Shown one piece after another: positions 1-8,989 of a stretch of DNA of 64,000 nucleotides. This DNA comes from RPQJ01 sp963762315 (GTDB taxonomy: Bacteria; Pseudomonadota; Gammaproteobacteria; Steroidobacterales; Steroidobacteraceae). The position numbers were made by a program, and so were the translations under genes. Location of the stretch: assembly GCA_963762315.1 (NCBI GenBank), contig CAVXKO010000004.1, positions 372,001 to 436,000 of the forward strand. The letters are read 5' to 3'. The notes below the pieces were generated by a model. The model was not told the origin of the DNA. It searched no databases and saw only the letters and a program-made list of their open reading frames with translations. Numbering within the stretch: the first letter of the stretch is position 1; each line of letters starts with the position of its first letter.

Positions 1-986
1 GCAAGGTGGCGGTAACCATCACGTCCGGCCCCGGGTACTCGTTGAAGCAGGAAGGCCTCGGCCTCGCGGTCATGGCGGAGATACCGCTCGTGGTCGTGAA
101 CGTGCAGCGCGGCGGCCCCAGCACCGGACAGCCGACGAAGGTGGAGCAGGGCGACCTGCTGACCGTCATGTACGGCAGTCATGGCGACGCGCCCAAGGTG
201 GTGATCGCCACCAGCAGCATCGAGGACTGCTTCTACTCGATGATCACTGCACGGCGCATCGCCGAGACCTTCAACATGGTCGTCGTCGTGCTTTCGGACG
301 CGAGCCTGGCGACCGCACAGCAGCCTTTCCCGCGGCCGACCTTCAGCGCCGACTGGCTGGCACCGCCCATCGACCAGAACCCGGTGCCCGCGGGCGTGAA
401 GCCTTACGACTGGGATCCGGTCACGGGCCTCAGCCATCGCTTTTCGCCGGGCCAGCCGAACGGCATGCACACGTTGACGGGGCTCGCGCACGATCGCTCG
501 AGCCGCGTGGCCTACGACGGCGACACCAACGAAGCCGGCATCCATGCGCGCAGTCTCAAGCTGGCCGCGCTGTCGAAGACACTGACGCCGCCCACGGTGT
601 TCGGCGAGCCCGAGGGCGACCTGCTGATCGTCGGCTGGGGCAGCACCAAGGGCGCCATCGAGGAAGTCGGTCGAGCGCCTGTGCGCCGAGGGCCACAAGG
701 TCTCGTCGCTGCACCTGACGTTCCTGCAACCCATGCAGCCCGGCATCAAGGAGATCCTGCAGCGGTTCAGGAAGGTGATCGCCGTCGAGGCGAACTGGTC
801 GGATGATCCCGCCGATGCGCTGATCGACGAGACCAACCGGCGTATACCGCGCTCGCGATGCTGCTGCGCGCGCGGTACCTCGTCGACGTGGACTGCTGGA
901 GCGAGGTGCGCGGGCGCCCGATCAAGCCCGGCACGATCTGCGATGCGCTGCGGCCTCGACTGACGAAACAGGAGGCTCGCTCATGA
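1..986 (+). CDS. korA: 2-oxoacid:ferredoxin oxidoreductase alpha subunit, 5'-truncated, two frameshifts
   Basis: Alpha subunit of a 2-oxoglutarate or related 2-oxoacid:acceptor oxidoreductase, which decarboxylates a 2-oxoacid to its acyl-CoA and passes electrons to ferredoxin. The N-terminus lies before the window. The visible part begins inside the conserved TSGPG block, followed by the VNVQRGGPSTGQPTK block typical of KorA. The reading frame breaks twice: one apparent extra G at 669-670, and one apparent missing base near 842-843. After both corrections the protein ends at the TGA at 984-986, which overlaps the korB ATG at 983, a normal korAB junction. The cytosolic heterodimer would be completed by the next gene. 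Family assignment is firm; whether the shifts are sequence errors or true mutations cannot be told from the sequence. Confidence 0.88.
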
Positions 987-1943
987 GCACCGCTTCGACC
1001 TGCCTGCATCACCTGTTCGAGGCGCCCCGCTCGCTCGAGGATTACCAGGGCGGCGTGCCCCGCTGGTGCAAGGGCTGCGGCGACAACGCGATCCTGACCG
1101 CCGTGCAGCGGCTTTGTCGCGACGAGGGATTGAAGCCGGAGAAGACGGTATTCGTGTCGGGCATCGGCTGCTCGAGCCGCCTGCCGCACTACATGAAGAC
1201 CTACGGATTCCACGGCATCCACGGCCGCGCGCTGCCGATTGCCGAGGGCATCAAGCTCGCCCGCCCCGACCTGAACGTGTTCGTGAACACGGGCGACGGC
1301 GACTGCTGCAGCATCGGCACCGCGCACTGGATCCACGCGATCCGCTACAACATGAACATCACCGTGCTGCTGCACGACAACCACATCTACGGCCTCACCA
1401 AGAAGCAGGCCTCGCCCACCTCGCCGCTCGGCACCAAGAGCAACACGACGCCGCGCGGCTCGTATCTCGGCGCGCTTGAATCCGCTCACCGTGACGCTCG
1501 GCGTTCAGAACGTCTCGTTCGTGGCGCAGGCGGTGGACTGGATCCCGGAATCGCTCTACCAGATCGTCAGCGCCGCGTTCAGGCATCGGGGCTTCTCGTT
1601 CGTGCGCATCCTGCAGCGCTGCCCGGAGTTCGTCGGCAGCATGTTCGAGCCCTGGGTGCACGACCCGCAGAAGATGCTGATGCTCACCCACGCCGATGGC
1701 GTCCGCCCGAGCGCGGCGTTGCAGAAGATCTACCGCAACGAGCAGGTCCACGACCCGTCGAACATGGATCGCGCGCGCGAGGTGGCCTCGATCGACGATC
1801 CGATCCCGGTCGGCATCCTGTATCGCGATCCCCAGGTGCCCTGTTACGAGGACTTGCGGCACGCGGGCGCCTTGCGCACGGCCGAGGGCATTCGCTCGAC
1901 ACTCGAGGGCGAGTTCGACAAGTTCACCGTATGGCCGCAGTAG
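983..1943 (+). CDS. korB: 2-oxoacid:ferredoxin oxidoreductase beta subunit, one frameshift
   Basis: Beta subunit carrying thiamine diphosphate and a [4Fe-4S] cluster. The N-terminal half has the W-C-x-G-C-G motif near residue 30 and a further Cys in GIGCSSR, expected as cluster ligands. It also has the GDGDCCSIG block (TPP/Mg site) and an NHIYGLTKKQ block typical of KorB. The frame breaks at 1476-1477, where an extra T turns GCG-CTG-AAT into GCGCTTGAAT. The C-terminal half (NPLTVTLG to FDKFTVWPQ) continues in another frame to a TAG at 1941-1943. Removing one base gives 319 residues, a normal length. It overlaps korA by 4 nt, and the next gene begins at or just after its stop. Confidence 0.88.
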
Positions 1944-4171
1944 ACGGCCGGGCAGCCATGGACACTTCACTCCGTGACCAGGTCGTCTTCCATCTCACCG
2001 GACGCCGCGGCACGTTGGCTTCCGACGAAGCCGTGGCCGGCATGCGTCCGGCGTTGCTGGCGCCTTACCGACAGCTGGCGACCCTGCGCTATGACTTTCC
2101 GGTGGTCCTCGATGCGTCTGCCGGGGCCGCCGATGGGTATGCCCGCTCGCTCACGCAGGTCGTCGACGATGCGCTCCGCCGTTCGGTTCCGCCCGGAGTC
2201 GCGGGGGAGAGCACGCGCCGTCGCGCGCTGAAGATCGAGCGTGAGATTCGTGGTCGCCTGGCCAGCGGTGGATCGGGCACGTTGCTGCAGTTGTGGGACA
2301 GCGCGACTCGCGAGTACGAATCGGGCGACAGCGCCGTCGTGCGCGAACTGCGCAAGGTGCGGGAAGCCCTCGGGGTCGACGGGGAGCTGGCCGATTGCGA
2401 CCACGATCTGCCCGCGCGCTTCGTCCGCCACGCCTGGCGTGCCGTGCAGCGCGAGAAGGCATCGGTCGCCGGCGATCGCATCCGCCGGCTCGTCGTCCGG
2501 CTCGAGGAAATCCTGCGGGCGGATTACCTGCGCTCGAGTCGCGGCCTCGAGGCTCGCGCGCTGCAACAGTCGTTCGGATCAGCGCACCACGGACTCTTCG
2601 ACTTCAAGGCCATGTCGGGCCTGCTCGCGCGTGCGGGCAAGCACGGCGGACTGGACGATCGAAGGAAGGCGCGGATCGAACAGGCACTGCGCGGGCTCAA
2701 GGGTCAGCGTTTCTTCGCGACCGCGGAGCGCGGCGCCGCCGAGGCCGGGCCCGAACTCCATGCGTTCGTCTTCGATTCGCCGAGCGAGGCACTCGAGGCG
2801 TTCAGAAGCCGGATGCCCGGGATCGTCGCCCTGCTCAAGTCCCTGCACGTCGCGGAACTGGAAGTCGAGGGCGCCTACGTCGATGGCATGCACGACTCGA
2901 TCATCGATGCGATCGACGAGCAGTCGATCGCGGCGGCCGACCTGGACTTCTTCCCGGACTACCTCGTGTGCCTGTCCGCCGAGGCGGCGCGCGCCCACGA
3001 CACCGGTCGCCTGACCGAAGCGTTGTCTTCGGGTGTGCCGCTGAAGATCGTCGCGCACGTCTGTGACCTGCTGGAGGAATCGGCCGTCGGGCAGGGACAT
3101 TTCGCCTACGGTGTGCGCAGCGCGCAACTGGCCGGGGCGGTCATGGCACTCGACTCGACCTTCGTGCTGCAGACGGCGGGGTCGAACCTGCTGCAGCTGC
3201 GCGATCGCGTCATCCGGGGCCTGAAGCATCGCGGTGCTGCGTTGTTCAGCGTGTACGTCCCGCCGCCCGCCGGAGAGCGCGGGGTGCCACCGTATCTGGT
3301 GGCCGCGGCGGCCATGCAATCGCGGGCGTTCCCGGCCTTCAGCTTCGATCCCGGCGCCGGGCCCGACATGGCGTCGCGCTTCTCGCTGGAGAACAATCCG
3401 CAACCCGACAGCGACTGGCCGGTCGAGCCCTTCAGCTATGCGGACCCGGATCTGCAGGCGGTCACGGAAAGCGTCGCGTTCACGTTTGCGGACTTCGCAG
3501 CCTGCGATTCGCGGTGCGCACGGCATCTTGCTCCCGCAGCCCGCGCAGCATGGAACGACGGCATGATTCCGGCGGCGCAGTGGCTCGCGCACCCTCCACA
3601 GGACCCGTCCACTGGGGTGCCTTACGTCCTGGCGGTCGACGATGCCGACCTGCTTTGCCGGCTCGTCGTCGACGAACGCCTGATGCGCCTGTCGCAGCGT
3701 TGCCGGGAAGCCTGGCATCGGCTGCAGGAGCTCGGCGGCATCCACGACTCACGCACTGAGCGATTGCTCGCTCGCGAACGGCAGGCGTGGGAGGAGCAGC
3801 GCCGGCAGGAGATGGCGGCACCGGCGATTGCGTCACCGATCGAGCCTGCCAGACCCGTTGAACCTGCCAAGGCGGAGACCGCTGCGGCCGCGCCAGCGGT
3901 CGAGCCAGAACCGGCCCGCAATCCGGACGAAGCCTACATCGAGACGCTCCGCTGCTCGACCTGCAACGAGTGCACGACGGCGTTCCCGCGGATGTTCGCC
4001 TACAACGAGAACCAGCAGGCGTTCATCAAGGACCTGAAAGCAGGGACGTACCGGCAACTGGTCGAGGCGGCGGAAAGCTGTCAGGTTTCGGTGATCCATC
4101 CGGGCAAGCCCTGGGACCCGAACGAGCCCGGGCTCGAGGAATTGCTGGAACGCGCGAAGCCGTTCCTCTAG
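1931..4171 (+). CDS. large protein of unknown function with C-terminal ferredoxin-like cysteine domain
   Basis: I do not recognise residues 1 to about 660. They form a soluble alpha/beta-looking protein with no signal peptide or membrane segment. An Ala/Pro/Glu-rich linker (about 630-665) leads to a tail with C675-x2-C678-x2-C681 and C717 in an E-S-C-x4-I-H-P-G-K-P context. This resembles a one-cluster ferredoxin with an insertion. The gene follows korB directly: ATG 1931 overlaps the korB stop and gives 746 residues, and ATG 1958 would give 737. Neither start has a clear ribosome site. The context suggests that the tail is the electron acceptor, or part of it, for KorAB, with the N-terminal part as a docking or accessory subunit. 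That is inference. The segment at about residues 430-550 might be a diverged oxidoreductase domain, but I cannot show it. Confidence 0.7.
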   Translation: MAAVDGRAAMDTSLRDQVVFHLTGRRGTLASDEAVAGMRPALLAPYRQLATLRYDFPVVLDASAGAADGYARSLTQVVDDALRRSVPPGVAGESTRRRALKIEREIRGRLASGGSGTLLQLWDSATREYESGDSAVVRELRKVREALGVDGELADCDHDLPARFVRHAWRAVQREKASVAGDRIRRLVVRLEEILRADYLRSSRGLEARALQQSFGSAHHGLFDFKAMSGLLARAGKHGGLDDRRKARIEQALRGLKGQRFFATAERGAAEAGPELHAFVFDSPSEALEAFRSRMPGIVALLKSLHVAELEVEGAYVDGMHDSIIDAIDEQSIAAADLDFFPDYLVCLSAEAARAHDTGRLTEALSSGVPLKIVAHVCDLLEESAVGQGHFAYGVRSAQLAGAVMALDSTFVLQTAGSNLLQLRDRVIRGLKHRGAALFSVYVPPPAGERGVPPYLVAAAAMQSRAFPAFSFDPGAGPDMASRFSLENNPQPDSDWPVEPFSYADPDLQAVTESVAFTFADFAACDSRCARHLAPAARAAWNDGMIPAAQWLAHPPQDPSTGVPYVLAVDDADLLCRLVVDERLMRLSQRCREAWHRLQELGGIHDSRTERLLARERQAWEEQRRQEMAAPAIASPIEPARPVEPAKAETAAAAPAVEPEPARNPDEAYIETLRCSTCNECTTAFPRMFAYNENQQAFIKDLKAGTYRQLVEAAESCQVSVIHPGKPWDPNEPGLEELLERAKPFL

Positions 4172-4206
4172 AGGCGGCCGAATCGTTGCTGCCCGATCCT
4201 CGCGGC

Positions 4207-4239
4207 GGGGGTGGCCTGTCCAGGGTTCAGGCCACCCCC
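4207..4239. terminator. GC-rich hairpin between convergent operons
   Basis: A perfect 12-bp stem (GGGGGTGGCCTG at 4207-4218, CAGGCCACCCCC at 4228-4239) closes a 9-nt loop. It sits 36 nt after the kor-operon stop and 2 nt after the end of the opposite-strand CMD gene, so it could stop transcription from both sides. There is no T-run on either side. Confidence 0.6.
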
Positions 4240-4240
4240 G

Positions 4241-4819
4241 TCAACTGGCGCAAGGCGGGAACGGGATTCGGGTCTCGTCGAGGCCGTCGTCCCGCTCGAC
4301 GCGGCAGGCATTGAGAGCCGCTGAGACGAGCTGGTACTGGCCGACGAGGAACACGAGGTCCAGCACGTTCTGTGTCGCAAAATGGCGCGCCAACTGCTCC
4401 CAGGTGGCATCGGTGATCGTGCGGCGATCGATGAGTTCGTCGACGGCGCGAAGGGCCGTGGCCTCTGCTTCGGTCCAGCCTGACGCCTCCGGGCCCCGGG
4501 TCAGCCGCTCGAGGTCCGCATCCGTCACGCCGGCGCGCCGTCCGACGTGAACGTGCTGGCCCCATTCGTAGGGCGACCGGCAACGCCAGCCCACGCGCAG
4601 CACGACGAGTTCCCGCAGGCGCGGCTCGAGCGTCGAGTCATTGAGCAGGTACGTCGCGAAACCGAGCCAACGGCGCAACAGCTCGGGATGCTGGGCAAGC
4701 GTGCCCATCACGTTCAGCACGGTGGTGTCGGAGCCGCGCACGAGATCGAGGCGCGACAGGAGTTCGCGTGTCGCAGGGTCCGCCGCGGCGAGGCTGAGGG
4801 GAGGAATGCGGGGTTTCAT
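4241..4819 (-). CDS. carboxymuconolactone decarboxylase (CMD/AhpD-like) family protein
   Basis: 192-residue soluble protein of the CMD/AhpD all-alpha fold. The start is the ATG at 4819 (MKPRIPPL), because the extra N-terminal residues of the longer frame overlap the upstream cupin gene. The core LRELVVLRVGWRCRSPYEWGQH, about residues 65-88, matches the CMD signature. It has a Glu and a His but not the CxxC pair of true AhpD peroxidases, so peroxidase activity is doubtful. Proteins of this type are often annotated only as CMD-domain proteins. The gene is 7 nt downstream of the cupin gene, so both probably form one transcript ending at the hairpin at 4207-4239. The substrate is unknown. Confidence 0.8.
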   Translation of the reverse strand: MKPRIPPLSLAAADPATRELLSRLDLVRGSDTTVLNVMGTLAQHPELLRRWLGFATYLLNDSTLEPRLRELVVLRVGWRCRSPYEWGQHVHVGRRAGVTDADLERLTRGPEASGWTEAEATALRAVDELIDRRTITDATWEQLARHFATQNVLDLVFLVGQYQLVSAALNACRVERDDGLDETRIPFPPCAS

Positions 4820-4826
4820 GGGGCAA

Positions 4827-5324
4827 TCACGTGAGGCGCAGGACCAGGTCCCGTGCAGATGGAAACATCGCGAGCAGCGCGGTGCGCTCGGCGAGTTCGA
4901 ACTTCGAAAACTCGAATCCGGGCGCGACGCCGCATCCGACGAGCGCATACGGCGCGCCCGCCGCCGGCGCCGCTCCGAACCATCGACCGGCCGGCACGAC
5001 GTGTTGTGGACGTTCGCCCCGGTCGAGCCGGGTGCCCAAGGCCGTGACGCTCGGCGCGGCGGCCCGATCGCGCTCGTCGAGTTCGAAGATCTCGAGCGGA
5101 CCGCCGAGATACAGGTGCCAGCTCTCGTCTGCGTCGATGCGATGGAGCCTCGAGACGCGGCCCTGCGGCAACAGGAAGTAGATCAACGTCGAGGCGGGGC
5201 GTTCCCCTGGGATTCGAGGCGCGGTGCGATACGTCTCGCGGAAGTAACCGCCCTCGGGATGAGGCCGCAAGTCCAGTGTCCGGATCAGCCCATCGACCGT
5301 TGGCAGGGAGCTCGAAGAGTTCAT
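4827..5324 (-). CDS. DUF985-type cupin protein
   Basis: 165-residue single-domain cupin of the DUF985 family. Typical features are the N-terminal LRPHPEGGYFRETYR block (about residues 19-33), the ADESWHLYLGGPLEIF barrel strand near residue 75, and a C-terminal VGCGVAPGFEFSKFELA strand. These proteins are small beta-barrels, and some may act on sugar or polyketide-like substrates, but the function of this branch is not established. It is the first gene of a two-gene unit with the CMD protein. The 79 bp between its start and phhA, on the other strand, must hold both promoters. Confidence 0.82.
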   Translation of the reverse strand: MNSSSSLPTVDGLIRTLDLRPHPEGGYFRETYRTAPRIPGERPASTLIYFLLPQGRVSRLHRIDADESWHLYLGGPLEIFELDERDRAAAPSVTALGTRLDRGERPQHVVPAGRWFGAAPAAGAPYALVGCGVAPGFEFSKFELAERTALLAMFPSARDLVLRLT

Positions 5325-5363
5325 CGTTGGCGGCCCCGGAAATTCGCGCCGTCACGGCGGCTC

Positions 5364-5382
5364 GGTATCCGCACAAGATACC
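5364..5382. promoter_or_regulatory. inverted repeat in the cupin/phhA divergent promoter region
   Basis: GGTATC-N7-GATACC, a perfect 6-bp inverted repeat in a 79-bp region between two divergent genes, ending 21 nt before the phhA ATG. It may be a repressor or activator site. No regulator gene is adjacent. Short inverted repeats of this size can occur by chance. Confidence 0.3.
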
Positions 5383-5403
5383 AAGAATGTATATTCCCGC
5401 GTC

Positions 5404-6330
5404 ATGACGCACGCATTCGACTACACGCGCATTCCGGACCTGCCGGCCTCCGTCTTCGTGGCGCCCCTGAAGAAGCCGGCCGGCCTCGCCGACGACTGGC
5501 TCGAGCCCGCCCAGCGCAAGTACGGCCCGGCCGAGCACCGCATCTGGGACGAGTTGTACGCACGGCAGATGCAGCTCATGCCCGGCCATGCCTGCCGCGA
5601 GTTCATGCACGGCCTGGAGCGCCTGAACCTCGGCCGCGGCGGCGTGCCGGACTTCAACGAGATCAGCGAGGAGCTGAAGAGCCTGACCGGCTGGACGGTC
5701 GTGCCGGTGCCGATGCTGATCCCGGACCACGTGTTCTATTACCACCTCGCCAATCGCCGCTTTCCCGCCGGCAACTTCATCCGCTCCCGGGAGCAGTTCG
5801 ACTACATCCAGGAGCCGGACGTCTTTCACGACGTGTTCGGCCACGTGCCGCTGCTGACCGACCCGGTCTTCGCCCGATACATGGAGGCCTACGGCCGGGC
5901 CGGCTGGAAGGCGCTCAAGTACAACCGCCTGAAGGCGCTGAGCGCGCTCTACTGGTACACGGTGGAGTTCGGCCTGATCCTCGAGGACGACCAGCTGCGC
6001 ATCTACGGCGCCGGCATCCTGTCAGGGCCGACCGAGACCGTCTTTTCGATCGAGGGCCGCTCGCCCAATCGCATTCACCTGAACGTCGATCGCGTGATGC
6101 GCACCGACTACACGATCTCGGACCTGCAGGCGACGTACTTCGTGATCGAATCGTTCCGCGAGCTGTTTCACCTGACGGAGCAGCGCGGATTCGAGCCGAT
6201 CTACGAGTCGCTGGCGCCGGCGTTCCAGTATGCGAAGACGGCCGCACTCGACACCGACCACATCTATCACCGCGGCACGCAGGAGTACGAGTTGCGCGGC
6301 GGGCGGGGGTCGGGCGCGCGTCCGGTCTGA
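5404..6330 (+). CDS. phhA: phenylalanine 4-monooxygenase
   Basis: Pterin- and iron-dependent hydroxylase converting phenylalanine to tyrosine, the entry step of phenylalanine catabolism. At 308 residues it matches the single-domain bacterial type with no regulatory ACT domain. The iron ligands are visible as His142 and His147 in F-H-D-V-F-G-H and Glu188 in YWYTVEFG, with the expected spacing. The pterin-side block GNFIRSREQFDYIQEPD precedes them. Start ATG 5404 follows a short divergent promoter region. No pterin-4a-carbinolamine dehydratase (phhB) is next to it. Downstream are a DAO-family flavoenzyme (21 nt) and a WS/DGAT gene, which may be co-transcribed although their link to phenylalanine is not obvious. 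Confidence 0.95.
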   Translation: MTHAFDYTRIPDLPASVFVAPLKKPAGLADDWLEPAQRKYGPAEHRIWDELYARQMQLMPGHACREFMHGLERLNLGRGGVPDFNEISEELKSLTGWTVVPVPMLIPDHVFYYHLANRRFPAGNFIRSREQFDYIQEPDVFHDVFGHVPLLTDPVFARYMEAYGRAGWKALKYNRLKALSALYWYTVEFGLILEDDQLRIYGAGILSGPTETVFSIEGRSPNRIHLNVDRVMRTDYTISDLQATYFVIESFRELFHLTEQRGFEPIYESLAPAFQYAKTAALDTDHIYHRGTQEYELRGGRGSGARPV

Positions 6331-6351
6331 GAAGAAGGCAGGGGAGAGGAC

Positions 6352-7497
6352 TTGGAGCGATTCGACGTCATCGTCGTCGGCGGCGGCATGTCCGGCGCGT
6401 CCGTTGCGTACGAACTGTCGCGCAGCGCGAGCGTGCTGCTGCTCGAGCGTGAATCGATGCCCGGGTTTCATTCCACCGGGCGCTCCGCCGCGGTCTTCAT
6501 CATGTCGTACGGGCACGAGGTAACTGCGCTACGCCTGCTGACGCAGGCCAGCGAAGCGTTCCTCAAGGCGCCGCCGTCCGAGTTCTGCGAGGGCGAGATC
6601 CTCAAGCGTCGTGGTCTCGTCACGATCTGCGAACCGGAGCAGGTCGAGGGACTCGAGGCGCTGCACCGGGACATGCAAGAGCTTTTTCCGAACCTCGTGC
6701 GGATGACCGGCGACGAGGTACGCGCGAAAGTGCCGCGCCTGTCGCCGCAGTTCTCGGCGCTCGGCATGCTCGATCCGGATGTCTACGACATCGAGGTGCA
6801 CACGCTGCACGATGGGTACCTTCGCGGCGTGCGGCGGGCGGGCGGCACCACCCGGTTCGACCAGGAAATCCAGTCCGTTCGGCGCACCGACGGGCAGTGG
6901 CAGATCACCGCGCCTGCGGGCACGTTTGCTGCGCCGATCCTGGTCAATGCCGCCGGCGCGTGGGCTGACAGCGTGGCGCGGCTCGCCGGCGTGCGCACCG
7001 CTGGCATCCAGCCGCTTCGTCGCACCGCCGTCCTGATGGCCTGTCCGTTCGACGACCCGATCGGCGACTGGCCGATGCTCTTCGACTTCGAGGGGCGCTT
7101 CTACGTGAAGCCGGATGCCGGCCTGCTGTTCGCATCGCCGGCGGACGAGACTCCGTCGCCGCCCTGCGATGCGCAGCCGGAGGACCTGGACGTCGCTATC
7201 GCAGTGGATTACGTGGAGCGAGCGCTCGGAGTCGAGATCACGAAGGTCGGCCGAAAATGGGCCGGGCTGCGTTGTTTCGCCGCCGATCGTGCACCGGTCC
7301 TCGGTTTCGACGAAGATGCACCCGGGTTCTTCTGGCTGGCGGGCCAGGGTGGGCACGGCATCCAGATCGCGCCGGCCGCGAGCCGGCTGGCTGCGGCGCT
7401 GGCCCTGGGCCAGCCCGTGCCCGCAGACTTGAAGAGCCTCGGATTCGACGCTGCGCTGGTTTCGCCGGCGCGCCCCTCACTGCAACGAGCGAGCTGA
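6352..7497 (+). CDS. FAD-dependent oxidoreductase, glycine/D-amino-acid oxidase (DAO) family
   Basis: 381-residue flavoenzyme of the DAO/DadA superfamily. It opens with the FAD-binding Rossmann motif DVIVVGGGMSGASVAYELS at residues 4-22. Near the C-terminus the GLRCFAADRAPVLGF and FWLAGQGGHGIQIAPA blocks close the FAD site as in other family members. It probably oxidises an amine, imino acid or hydroxy acid with oxygen or a quinone as acceptor. The exact substrate is not readable. The start is a TTG at 6352 with a purine-rich GGGGAGAG run just upstream, and no ATG gives the full Rossmann fold. Its place after phhA suggests amino-acid catabolism. Confidence 0.85.
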   Translation: MERFDVIVVGGGMSGASVAYELSRSASVLLLERESMPGFHSTGRSAAVFIMSYGHEVTALRLLTQASEAFLKAPPSEFCEGEILKRRGLVTICEPEQVEGLEALHRDMQELFPNLVRMTGDEVRAKVPRLSPQFSALGMLDPDVYDIEVHTLHDGYLRGVRRAGGTTRFDQEIQSVRRTDGQWQITAPAGTFAAPILVNAAGAWADSVARLAGVRTAGIQPLRRTAVLMACPFDDPIGDWPMLFDFEGRFYVKPDAGLLFASPADETPSPPCDAQPEDLDVAIAVDYVERALGVEITKVGRKWAGLRCFAADRAPVLGFDEDAPGFFWLAGQGGHGIQIAPAASRLAAALALGQPVPADLKSLGFDAALVSPARPSLQRAS

Positions 7498-7510
7498 CGA
7501 AGGATCGACC

Positions 7511-8989
7511 ATGGCCGACACCAAGCCGCTGAACCTCCTCGACCTGAGCTTCGTGCTCATGGAAACGCGGCAGACGCCGATGCACGTCGCGGGCCTGCAG
7601 GTGTTCACGCCGCCGCCGGACGCGCCGCGCGACTACGCGAAGCAGGTGTTCGAGTACCTGCGCAGCTTTCCGGTGACCGCATCTCCCTTCAACTATCGCC
7701 TGCGCGGGCCCGGGTCGGGCAACGTCGTGCCGTACTGGGAAGTGGTCGAGAAGGTCGATCTCGACTACCACCTGCGTCATTCGGCGCTGCCGTATCCCGG
7801 CGGCGAGCGCGAGCTTGGCATCCTGGTCTCGCGACTGCATTCCAACCCGATGGACATGGACCGGCCGCTCTGGGAGATCCACCTGATCGAAGGCCTGCAC
7901 GGCGGGCGCTTCGCGATGTACGGCAAGCTGCATCACTCGCTGGCCGATGGCGTGTCCGGCGTGGGGTTGCTGAACTTCTCGGACGATCCCAAGTCGAGCC
8001 GCACGCCGCCGATCTGGGCCGCCGAGCGTCCGCGCAAGGAGCGCAAGGGCTCGCCGATGGGCGCGTATGGCGCATTGCGCTCCGTGCTCACGCAACAGGC
8101 GAAATCGCTGCCGAGCCTGGTGCAGGGCCTCGCGGGGTCCGCCAAGGCTGCGCTCGGGTTCGGTGCGGACCCCGACTTCGCGTCGCTGGCCGAAACGCCG
8201 CGCACCATTCTCAATGCCAACATTACGTCGCAGCGCCGCGTCGCGACGCAGGCGACTACGCTCGAGCGCATGAAAGCGATCGGCGAGGCGGCCGGCGGCA
8301 GCGTCAACGACGTGCTGCTTGCCGCCTGCAGCGGTGCGCTGCGGCGGTACCTCGGCGAACTCGACAAGCTGCCGAAGAAGACGTTGATCGCCTCGGTCCC
8401 GGTGGCCCTGCCGCGAGATACCAGCGAGGCGGGCGGCAACGCGATCAGCTTTGCGAACGTGCGGCTTGCGACGGACGTCGAGGACGTGCGCGAGCGCTTC
8501 GACGTCATCCGGCGCAGCAGCGCGGCCGGGCGCGCCTACCTGAAGCAGATGAGCGCCACGGCCTTGATGGACTACACGGTGCTGATCAGTTCACCGCAGA
8601 TGCTGACGCGCATTCCCGGTATCGGCTCGCGCGTTCCGCCGATCTACAACGTGATCATCTCGAATGTCCCGGGGCCGCGCGGCAAGCTGTACTTCCTGGG
8701 CGCCGAGATGGAAGCGTACTACCCGGTCTCCGCGCTGGCGCACGGGCAGGCGCTCAACATCACTGTGATGAGCTATGCGGGCGGGCTGTACTTCGGCTTC
8801 ACCGCCTGCCCGGACAAGGTGCCGAGCGTGCAGCGAGTGGCGGTCTACACCGGCGAGGCGCTCGACGAACTCGAGGCCGCGTTCCTCGGCAAGAAGCGCA
8901 AACGTGCCGCGCCGATGCCGGCCAGGAAGGCGGCGCGCAGGCCAGGCAAACGGAAGGCGGTCAAGCGAAAGGCGAAGGCCGGACGGTAG
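7511..8989 (+). CDS. wax ester synthase / acyl-CoA:diacylglycerol acyltransferase (WS/DGAT) family
   Basis: 492-residue acyltransferase that esterifies an alcohol or diacylglycerol with acyl-CoA to make storage wax esters or triacylglycerol. The catalytic HHxxxDG motif is at residues 141-147 (HHSLADG). The N-terminal PMHVAGLQVF block and the C-terminal NVIISNVPGPRGKLYFLGA block are standard for the family. The last 35 residues or so form an unusual Lys/Arg-rich tail, not part of the catalytic fold, that could bind membranes, nucleic acid or polyphosphate. The gene begins 13 nt after the DAO gene. No fatty-alcohol-forming reductase is seen nearby. Confidence 0.9.
   Translation: MADTKPLNLLDLSFVLMETRQTPMHVAGLQVFTPPPDAPRDYAKQVFEYLRSFPVTASPFNYRLRGPGSGNVVPYWEVVEKVDLDYHLRHSALPYPGGERELGILVSRLHSNPMDMDRPLWEIHLIEGLHGGRFAMYGKLHHSLADGVSGVGLLNFSDDPKSSRTPPIWAAERPRKERKGSPMGAYGALRSVLTQQAKSLPSLVQGLAGSAKAALGFGADPDFASLAETPRTILNANITSQRRVATQATTLERMKAIGEAAGGSVNDVLLAACSGALRRYLGELDKLPKKTLIASVPVALPRDTSEAGGNAISFANVRLATDVEDVRERFDVIRRSSAAGRAYLKQMSATALMDYTVLISSPQMLTRIPGIGSRVPPIYNVIISNVPGPRGKLYFLGAEMEAYYPVSALAHGQALNITVMSYAGGLYFGFTACPDKVPSVQRVAVYTGEALDELEAAFLGKKRKRAAPMPARKAARRPGKRKAVKRKAKAGR

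Noticed and set aside
4641..6452. A 603-codon plus-strand frame over the cupin gene and phhA
   Set aside because: Both genes have strong family motifs in other frames, and the product is Arg/Ala-rich shadow sequence.
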